From Kiloniellales bacterium (GTDB lineage: Bacteria; Pseudomonadota; Alphaproteobacteria; Kiloniellales; JAKSDN01), in contig JAKSDN010000543.1 of assembly GCA_022360075.1 (NCBI GenBank), positions 1 through 11,763 of the forward strand: a stretch of DNA of 11,763 nucleotides, read 5' to 3'. The notes below the pieces were generated by a model, which ran no database searches, was not told where the DNA came from, and saw only the letters and a list, made by a program, of their open reading frames with translations. Positions 6,047 through 11,763 of this stretch are shown one piece after another (within the stretch, counting starts at the first letter, position 1; every line of letters begins with the position of its first letter). The translations under genes were made by a program, and so were the position numbers.

Positions 6047-9000
6047 TCACGCCCGGTGGCGGTGCCTGACGTCGTCCCGTGCCGTCTCGTCGAGCAGGGC
6101 GCGGACCCGCTGGGCCAGGGTCAGGCGCGTGAAGGGTTTCTCCAGCAGCTCGATTCCGTCTTCCACCCGCCCGTCGCGCACCAGGCCGCGATCCGCATAA
6201 CCTGACGCGAAAAGACAGGGCACATTCGGGAAGCGATCGGACACGGCGGCCGCCACGTCGCGCCCGTCCATGCCCTGGGGCAAGACCAGATCGGTGAGAA
6301 GCAAGTCCAGGTGATCCAGGCCGCGCAACTGCCCGACCGCATCGGGACCGTCGACCGCGTCGTAGACCCGGTAGCCGAGCTCGCTCAAGGACTCCTTCAC
6401 GTAGGCGCGCACGGCCGTGTCGTCCTCGACCAGGAGTATGGTCTCCGTCCCGATGGGCATCTCCTGAGCAGTCGGAATCTCGCTCACCTCTTTCTCGGCC
6501 TTGGCGCCGGGAAGGAACAGCTTCACGGTCGTTCCGACTCCGGGCTCACTGTAGATCGTGACATGCCCGCCGGATTGCTTGACGAAGCCATAGACCATGC
6601 TGAGGCCGAGACCACTGCCGGCCCCGACATCCTTGGTGGTGAAGAAGGGCTCGAAGGCGCGCTCGAGCACTTCGCGCGACATGCCGGTCCCGCAGTCCGA
6701 GACGGCCACCATGACGTAGTCGCCGGGCTCGACGCTCTCTTGGCTCGTGAAGTAATCGGCGGCGAGCTCGACATTGCTGGTCTCGACGGTGAGCGGGCCG
6801 CCGTCGCGCATCGCATCGCGGGCATTCAAGGCGAGATTCAGAAGCGCGTTCTCGAGCTGATGCGCATCGACGATCGCGCGCCGGCAACTGGCCGTCAGCC
6901 GCGTACGGATCTCGACGTCCTCGCCCAGGGTGCGCTGCATGAGCTCGACCATGCCCCAGACCAGCTTGTTCACGTCGACGACGTCGGGGCGGAGCGCCTG
7001 CTTGCGCGAGAAGGCGAGCAGGCGCTGGGTCAGATTGGCGCCCCGATGGGTCGCGCGCAGCGCCGTGCCGAGATAGCGCTGGGCCGCCTCGTCGCCCTCC
7101 AGGCGCTGCTCGATCAGCTCGAGATTGCCGAGGATCGCCAGCAACAGGTTGTTGAAATCGTGCGCGATGCCGCCGGTCAGGTGGCCCACCGCCTCCATCT
7201 TCTGGGCCTGGATGAGCAATTCCTGCGCCTGATGGTAGTCCGTCGAGTCGAAGACCAGGCCGAACACCCCGCAGACCTCGCCGTTCTCGTCGCGATGGGG
7301 GATGTAGGTGGCCTGCACGAAGCGGTCGATGCCGTCGGGGTAGCGCACCTTCTGCTCGAAATGGGCGGTCTCGCCGCCGAGTGCGCGGTCCAGATAGGGC
7401 TTGATCCGGCGAAACCGCTGCTCATCGATCACCTCGACGAGAGGCCGGCCGACGAAATCCGAAGGTACCATCTTCATCCATTGGCAGGCCGTGCGATTGA
7501 CGAAGCGGAAGCGGAGCTGGCTGTCGGCGTAGGAGATCGAGACGGGCAGGTTGTCCGTGATGAGGCGGATCTGTTTCTCGCTCTCCTCAAGCTCGGCCTC
7601 GCGCGCCTTGAGCTCGGTCACGTCGGTCCAGACGCCGACGATACCGCCCGAAGGCATGCGGCGCTCGGTCACGCTGAACCAGCGACCATCGGCGATCCGA
7701 CGAACTGCCGTCTCGTAACCGCCCCGATTGCTCTGCCGCTCCTCGATCCAGGCCTCCTCGTTGCCGACGGCATCGAGCACCTGTCCCGCCTCGGCCGCGT
7801 ATCGAATGAGATCGGGAAAGTAAATGCCGGCCTCGAGGCGATCGCGAACGGCGATATTGAGATCGCTGAAGGCGTCGTTCCAGATGACGAGGCGATCCGC
7901 GCCGTCGCAGATCGCGATGCCATGATCGGTGCTCTGGACCGCCTCGATCAGCGTTTGACGGGCTTCGCTGGCCTCTCGCTCGGCGCGCTTGCGCTCGGTC
8001 AGGTCCTGCGCCAGGGAGAAGTAGCCTCGAACTCTGCCAGTGGCGTCGACATGCGGGACGTAGATGACTTCGACCCAGCGCTCGACGCCATCGGGATAGC
8101 TGACGAATCCTTCGAGACGGCTCGTCTCGCCGCCCAGGACGGAATCGATCGCGGGCTCGGTGACCTCGAGCGAGTTATCCGTCATGACCTCGTCGCGCTT
8201 GAGGCCCATGACATCGCTGGCGGAGCGCTGCAGCCAGCGCTGGGCCGTCTTGTTGATGAAGCCGAAGCGCCGCTCGGCCGTCACGTAGGAAATGAAGAGC
8301 GGCGCGTGATCGGCGATCAGGCGGACCTGCTCGTCCAGCTCCTTCAGGGTCTGCTCCGCTTCCCGCTGGGCCGTGACGTCGCTGGCGGAGCCACGGTAGC
8401 CGAGGAACTCCCCGTCGTTGCCGAAGTAGGGCACGCCGCTGACCCGCAGCCAGCGAACCGGCATGTCCTTGGCCTCTCGGGGATAGACGAAGTCGCGGAA
8501 GGGCTCGCGCCGGCGCAGCGTCTCGCGATGCGCATCCCAGATGTCGGGTTCGATCGCGCCGCCGAGGATCTCCTCGCGCGTGCGGCCATAATGCGCTTCG
8601 GGTGGAACACCGCAGATCCTCTCGACGTTCGGCGAAAGATAAGTAAAGCGAAGACCGGCGTCGGTCTCCCAGAACCAGTCAGCCGCCGATTCGGCGAAGT
8701 CGCGAAAGCGCCGCTCGCTCGCCCCGAGCGCCGCCTCGGCCTTCTTTCGCTCGGTGATGTCGCGGAAAATCTCCAGAACCGCAGGGCGACCGTCATGGAC
8801 GATCGGAATTCCGGAGACCTCGACGGGAAAGACGCGCCCGTCCAGACCGACGTAGCGCCTCTCGTTGGAAAGCGAATGGAAGCCCTCCGTGACGATCCTC
8901 CGGACGAGAGCCTCGACGGAACCGCGCTGATCGGGATGCACGATGCCGAGCACGGGTCGGCCGAGCAGGTCTTCGGCCGAGGCCGCCCCGAGCGCCCGCG

Positions 9001-9778
9001 CGGCCGCCGGGTTGACCAGGGCGATGAGGCCGTCGCGCACGATGTAGATACCGTCGGGACAGACCTCGACCAGCCTCCGGTAGCGCTCCTCGGTCTGGCG
9101 CCGCTCGCGCTCGCGCAGGATCAGGTCGGTGACATCAGTAGTGATGGCGATCACGCCGCCCTCGCTCGTTCTCGCCTTCGTGACCTGAACGAAACGCCCG
9201 TCCTTGGTGCGGGACTCGAACGAGGAGGTGTCGGTACCGCGGTGCTTTTCGATCCGCTGAGCGATGAAGTCCTCGGGCGGCGTCCCATCCAGGACAAAAG
9301 CGCCACGGCCGACGAGGATCCGCATGGCGGTCTCGTAGTCCTGTCCGACGCGGATCACGTCGCGGGACTCGGGAATGAACTCGAAGCAGCGCTCGTTGAA
9401 GAGCACGATCTTGTCGTCGGCATCGTAAAGGATGACCGCTTGCGAGACGCTCTTGATCGCATCGAGCAGTTGGGCGTGGGCCCGGTCGGCCTGCGCGCGC
9501 GCCGCCACCGTCTGCTCCACCAGACTGCGCAGGCGGCGCTGCTGCGCCAGCACGACGAAGAGCAGGACGACGCCGGCGATCAGGAAGAAGCCCAGGAAAC
9601 CCAGTAGAGTGGCAGCCGTCTGCGCCTCGATCGTGATCCAGGTGTCGGCGCTGTAGGCCTCGAGCAGAACGCGCTTTTCCTTGACCACGCGCCAAGCCAG
9701 CAGCGAGCCGGCGACGAGGAAGAGCATGCCACCCCAGGTGGCTAAGGTAGAGGTCTTGATACCCGGGCGCTCGATCAT
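6047..9778 (-). CDS. Membrane hybrid histidine kinase with six PAS domains and C-terminal receiver
   Basis: This 1243-residue sensor kinase begins with two transmembrane helices (about 12-30 and 55-78) around a short periplasmic loop and a short linker helix. Six PAS/PAC units follow, at about 102-222, 230-347, 352-475, 482-600, 606-726 and 733-850, several ending in the usual DITERK or DLTERK-like linker. HisKA follows with phosphoacceptor H873 in [11 protein letters not shown]. The HATPase has an N box ([14 protein letters not shown], 977-990), DCGTGM (1028-1033), FEPFFTTK (1042-1049) and [13 protein letters not shown]-terminal receiver, about 1112-1232, has E1118, D1119 and D1120, phosphoacceptor D1163 and K1214. 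All catalytic residues look intact. PAS1 and PAS5 resemble each other, as do PAS4 and PAS6, implying duplication. The ATG at 9778 lacks a strong Shine-Dalgarno. No ligand or cofactor can be read off, and the target is unknown. Confidence 0.95.
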   Translation of the reverse strand: MIERPGIKTSTLATWGGMLFLVAGSLLAWRVVKEKRVLLEAYSADTWITIEAQTAATLLGFLGFFLIAGVVLLFVVLAQQRRLRSLVEQTVAARAQADRAHAQLLDAIKSVSQAVILYDADDKIVLFNERCFEFIPESRDVIRVGQDYETAMRILVGRGAFVLDGTPPEDFIAQRIEKHRGTDTSSFESRTKDGRFVQVTKARTSEGGVIAITTDVTDLILRERERRQTEERYRRLVEVCPDGIYIVRDGLIALVNPAAARALGAASAEDLLGRPVLGIVHPDQRGSVEALVRRIVTEGFHSLSNERRYVGLDGRVFPVEVSGIPIVHDGRPAVLEIFRDITERKKAEAALGASERRFRDFAESAADWFWETDAGLRFTYLSPNVERICGVPPEAHYGRTREEILGGAIEPDIWDAHRETLRRREPFRDFVYPREAKDMPVRWLRVSGVPYFGNDGEFLGYRGSASDVTAQREAEQTLKELDEQVRLIADHAPLFISYVTAERRFGFINKTAQRWLQRSASDVMGLKRDEVMTDNSLEVTEPAIDSVLGGETSRLEGFVSYPDGVERWVEVIYVPHVDATGRVRGYFSLAQDLTERKRAEREASEARQTLIEAVQSTDHGIAICDGADRLVIWNDAFSDLNIAVRDRLEAGIYFPDLIRYAAEAGQVLDAVGNEEAWIEERQSNRGGYETAVRRIADGRWFSVTERRMPSGGIVGVWTDVTELKAREAELEESEKQIRLITDNLPVSISYADSQLRFRFVNRTACQWMKMVPSDFVGRPLVEVIDEQRFRRIKPYLDRALGGETAHFEQKVRYPDGIDRFVQATYIPHRDENGEVCGVFGLVFDSTDYHQAQELLIQAQKMEAVGHLTGGIAHDFNNLLLAILGNLELIEQRLEGDEAAQRYLGTALRATHRGANLTQRLLAFSRKQALRPDVVDVNKLVWGMVELMQRTLGEDVEIRTRLTASCRRAIVDAHQLENALLNLALNARDAMRDGGPLTVETSNVELAADYFTSQESVEPGDYVMVAVSDCGTGMSREVLERAFEPFFTTKDVGAGSGLGLSMVYGFVKQSGGHVTIYSEPGVGTTVKLFLPGAKAEKEVSEIPTAQEMPIGTETILLVEDDTAVRAYVKESLSELGYRVYDAVDGPDAVGQLRGLDHLDLLLTDLVLPQGMDGRDVAAAVSDRFPNVPCLFASGYADRGLVRDGRVEDGIELLEKPFTRLTLAQRVRALLDETARDDVRHRHRA

Positions 9779-10260
9779 CGGCCGGACAACGCCCCTGCGC
9801 TCCGCCGCTTGGACCGGGTCGAAAACGCCCGCGTCCGCGCGCAGTCAAGCCGCGAAAGGACGCTCGAGGACGTCGAGACCTTGGAGCTTGCCGTCGTAGT
9901 CATTCGTTCCGCCGCGCGCGGGGCTGCCCGTTAAGGGTGAAGGCGCGTGTTCAGGCTGTCGGCGAAGATCGCCAACCACTGGCGTGGTAATACCGCGATC
10001 TTGCAAATCAACGAACGCTATTCTCAATAAAAAGCCGGGGCCGTAAACAACACTATTGAGTCATCCGGCACCTATTCGTGTCATCTTGTCTATTCAACTT
10101 AAACGATAAGAATAGTCCAATCGTTTAGTCGGCAAGGGCGAGCGTCTTGACCGCGCAGCTCATTCCTCACGATGAAATCGAGGCCGAACCCGCATGATCG
10201 CCGTTGCGACTGAACGTTTAATCTACGATAAAGCTGCTAGATCAAGTGTCCCGCCCGGCC
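9779..10260. other. Gene-free divergent regulatory region between the kinase and the PAS protein
   Basis: No convincing gene lies here. A 60-codon leftward TTG-initiated reading frame at 9845-10027 has no Shine-Dalgarno and a composition (PSPLTGSPARGG) typical of chance translation of GC-rich intergenic DNA. The left part (9779-10020) is GC-rich, with a CCGCGCGCGG palindrome near 9912. The right part (about 10020-10140) is distinctly AT-rich and holds the dyad listed separately. Promoters for both divergent genes must lie here, but I could not place a -35/-10 pair with confidence. Confidence 0.6.
10100..10127. promoter_or_regulatory. Operator-like dyad TAAACGAT-N12-ATCGTTTA
   Basis: A perfect 8-bp inverted repeat has arms at 10100-10107 and 10120-10127. 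Arm centres are 20 bp apart, about two helical turns, as expected for a dimeric DNA-binding protein. It sits in the AT-rich core between the divergent kinase and PAS genes. Related half-sites recur downstream: CGTTTA at 10215-10220 and ACGATAAA at 10225-10232, just before the PAS gene. Confidence 0.45.
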
Positions 10261-10866
10261 ATGCAGCAGCTCGCGAACCTCGGCACCTCGACGGCCACTC
10301 CATTCGGAGGGCTCGATCCTGCCGTGCTCGCTCGTGCGAGAGCCAGCCTTCGTTTCGACGAGACTCGCTTGGTCCTCGATCATTGGGGCAGCCTGACGAC
10401 CGGCGACCGCCTTCCCGGACGCCGGGACCTCCGTCCCGAGGAAATGCTGCCGGTCCTCGGTGACCTCTGGATCATGGACTACGTTCGGGACGCCTCGCGC
10501 CTGCGCTACCGGCTGGTCGGCGACGAGATCAGGTCCCGCTACGACTTCCCCCTCGTCGGCAAATACCTCGACGAGGTCGTTGCCCCGGGCGCCTATCCGC
10601 GTGTCGCCAGGTACTTTCTCGCCTGTACCGAGCGGCCGGCCATCACGCTGCTGACCGGACGGCTTTATCACGAGTGGCAAAGGCCCGGCGAGGGCGAGCG
10701 GCTGTTGCTGCCGCTCTTCGGTGCGGAGGGATTCGCCGAGGGCTTGCTCGGCATCACGATCTGCCGGAGGACCTACGGCGACCGGAGCAGCGCCGAGCAT
10801 AGCAGTGAGCGCCGGATGCTGATCCTGCCGCTCGACGGCGCGCCGGTGACAGACGAAACGACGTGA
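10261..10866 (+). CDS. PAS_5-type single PAS domain protein
   Basis: This 201-residue soluble protein has a core (about 31-170) matching the PAS_5 family, common and poorly characterised in alphaproteobacteria. Visible marks are LPGRRDLRPEEMLPVLGDLW (51-70), IMDYVRDASRLRYRLVGDEI (71-90), a gly-rich turn before LVGKYLDEVV, then the later strands ITLLTGRLY, RLLLPLF and GLLGITICRR. It has no catalytic or DNA-binding domain, so a sensory or partner-binding role is likely. The start is uncertain. ATG 10261 lacks a Shine-Dalgarno, as does GTG 10246 five codons upstream. GTG 10324 has GGAGGG about 12 bases before it and would give 180 residues with the core intact. It is divergent from the hybrid kinase and shares its upstream region, suggesting but not proving a joint pathway. 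Confidence 0.85.
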   Translation: MQQLANLGTSTATPFGGLDPAVLARARASLRFDETRLVLDHWGSLTTGDRLPGRRDLRPEEMLPVLGDLWIMDYVRDASRLRYRLVGDEIRSRYDFPLVGKYLDEVVAPGAYPRVARYFLACTERPAITLLTGRLYHEWQRPGEGERLLLPLFGAEGFAEGLLGITICRRTYGDRSSAEHSSERRMLILPLDGAPVTDETT

Positions 10867-10877
10867 CCCCGCACGGT

Positions 10878-10940
10878 GCCGCCCCGATCCAAGCCATGCA
10901 GCATTTACAATGCGGACATGCGGCCTCCGGGGGCGGCTTT
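10878..10940 (+). terminator. Long nested hairpin after the PAS gene, possible terminator
   Basis: GCCGCCCC (10878-10885) pairs with GGGGCGGC (10930-10937), followed by TTT. Inside is a second perfect hairpin, GCATT-TAC-AATGC (10901-10913), flanked by CATG on both sides (10895-10898 and 10917-10920). The structure starts 11 bases past the PAS gene stop. The T-tract is short and the outer loop long, so a terminator, attenuator or small structured RNA are all possible. Confidence 0.4.
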
Positions 10941-11014
10941 GCTTGCCTCAGCGCTTCAGGTTAGGCTGATCCGTCACATAAGTCCTAGATGACAAACTCG
11001 CACAGGAGAGCGGC

Positions 11015-11763
11015 ATGAGTGTGCGGCCGAACTCGCCCGCGGCCCGGGATATCGCCTACCATCTTCACCCCTATACCAATGCCCGTAAGCATGAGGAGCA
11101 GGGCCCGCTGATCATCAGCGAGGGCAAGGGCGTGATGGTGCGCGACGACCAGGGCAACGAGTACATCGAGGCCATGGCCGGTCTCTGGTGCACGGCGCTG
11201 GGCTTCAGCGAGCCGCGGCTGATCAAGGCCGCCACGGCGCAGCTCGAGAAGCTGCCCTACTACCATTCCTTCGCGCACAAGGTGCCCGAGGCGGTGATCG
11301 ATCTCTCCGAGAAGCTGATCGAGCTCGCGCCCGTGCCCATGTCGAAGGCCTTCTTCGCCAACTCGGGCTCCGAGGCCAACGACACCGTGGTCAAGATGAT
11401 CTGGTACTACAACAACGCCCGCGGCCGCCCGGAGAAGAAGAAGATCATCGGCCGGATCAAGGGCTATCACGGCATCACGGTGGCGAGCGGCAGTCTCACC
11501 GGCATTCCGGTCAACCATCAGGACTTCGACCTGCCGATCGCCAACATCATCCACACCGGCTGCCCGCACCACTACCGCTTCGCCGAGGAAGGCGAGAGCG
11601 AGGAGGACTTCGCGACCCGGCGGGCCGACGAGCTGGAGCAGCTCATCCTGGAAGAAGGGCCCGAGACCGTGGCCGCCTTCATCGGCGAGCCGGTAATGGG
11701 CGCCGGCGGCGTAATCGTTCCGCCGCGGACCTACTGGGACAAGATCCAAGCCGTGCTGAGAAA
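11015..11763 (+). CDS. Class III PLP aminotransferase, omega-transaminase type (partial, 3' end outside window)
   Basis: The first 249 codons of a fold-type I, class III aminotransferase run off the window end. Visible family marks are HLHPYTNA (16-23), the cofactor-domain start VRDDQGNEYIEAMAGLWC (42-59), the PLP-phosphate loop NSGSEAN (116-122), GYHG (150-153) and GEPVMGAGGVIVPP (224-237). The catalytic lysine and the aspartate that binds the pyridine nitrogen would lie beyond the window. The HLHP start, GLWC and GRPEKKKIIGRIKGYHG segments match pyruvate-dependent omega-transaminases, which move an amino group from amines such as putrescine, taurine or beta-alanine to pyruvate. The exact amine is not determinable. 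The ATG at 11015 has AGGAG (11004-11008) six bases upstream. The gene sits 148 bases after the PAS gene behind a hairpin, so it is probably a separate transcript. Confidence 0.93.
   Translation, partial: MSVRPNSPAARDIAYHLHPYTNARKHEEQGPLIISEGKGVMVRDDQGNEYIEAMAGLWCTALGFSEPRLIKAATAQLEKLPYYHSFAHKVPEAVIDLSEKLIELAPVPMSKAFFANSGSEANDTVVKMIWYYNNARGRPEKKKIIGRIKGYHGITVASGSLTGIPVNHQDFDLPIANIIHTGCPHHYRFAEEGESEEDFATRRADELEQLILEEGPETVAAFIGEPVMGAGGVIVPPRTYWDKIQAVLR

Noticed and set aside
6311..9607. Very long rightward open frame (over 1000 codons) opposite the hybrid kinase
   Set aside because: It is exactly antisense to a gene with intact PAS, HisKA, HATPase and receiver motifs. High GC content removes stops from the opposite strand. 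Its translation is a repetitive Leu/Arg/Gly/Asp/Val mix with no recognisable domain.
9845..10027. Small leftward TTG-initiated frame (60 codons) upstream of the kinase
   Set aside because: It has no Shine-Dalgarno, a rare start codon and no similarity I recognise. The composition fits chance translation of intergenic DNA.
10020..10050. AAAAAGCCGGGGCC stretch read as a leftward terminator
   Set aside because: The possible stem is only about 3 bp and there is no leftward gene upstream for it to end.
10985..11749. Leftward open frame of 254 codons at the right end
   Set aside because: It lies opposite the aminotransferase, whose PLP loop and other motifs are unmistakable and which has a good ribosome binding site.
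1..11763. CRISPR array, tRNA/rRNA genes, insertion sequences, toxin-antitoxin or defence genes
   Set aside because: I found no regularly spaced repeats, no tRNA-like cloverleaf or rRNA sequence, no transposase or integrase motifs, and no defence-type domains.

Overview
This GC-rich window looks like a chromosomal piece of an alphaproteobacterium, perhaps Rhodospirillales or a relative. That placement is inference. It rests on codon use, a PAS_5-type single-domain protein, a hybrid kinase carrying PAS-7-like domains, and a palindromic intergenic repeat of the 'cgtcat...ggcttgaccc...' kind that is common in alphaproteobacterial genomes. I see no tRNA, rRNA, CRISPR array, insertion sequence or phage gene.

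Layout, left to right. The first 40 bases are probably the start of a leftward gene cut by the window edge. Next is a leftward family-5 (peptide/nickel-type) ABC transporter substrate-binding protein with a strong terminator (164-189) and no permease genes in view. Divergent from it is a TauE/SafE-type membrane transporter. It converges tail to tail, with stops 5 bases apart, on a leftward YgaP-like rhodanese + DUF2892 membrane protein. These two form a probable sulfur-handling neighbourhood. The YgaP-like gene is read from an AT-rich promoter containing an imperfect inverted repeat. A REP-like palindromic repeat (about 3506-3596) separates this block from a leftward metal-dependent amidohydrolase of the imidazolonepropionase/prolidase-like group.

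The right half is dominated by signalling. A small conserved leftward protein of unknown function (5049-5399) and a stand-alone CheY-like receiver (5525-5920) lie downstream of a very large leftward membrane hybrid histidine kinase (6047-9778). The kinase has two transmembrane segments, six PAS domains in tandem, HisKA, HATPase and a C-terminal receiver. Its PAS array shows internal duplication. A roughly 480-base gene-free region follows, with an AT-rich core and a clean 8-bp dyad. It separates the kinase from a divergent PAS_5-type protein. The window ends inside a rightward class III (PLP) aminotransferase of the pyruvate-dependent omega-transaminase type.

How the genes may work together: the hybrid kinase, the lone receiver and possibly the divergent PAS protein could form one signalling unit. 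No DNA-binding or enzymatic output domain is present, so the output lies elsewhere. The transporter-binding protein, amidohydrolase and aminotransferase suggest uptake and catabolism of peptides or amines but are not one operon. I found no clear evidence of a wholly new system. The most unusual items are the kinase's PAS architecture and the regulatory dyads.
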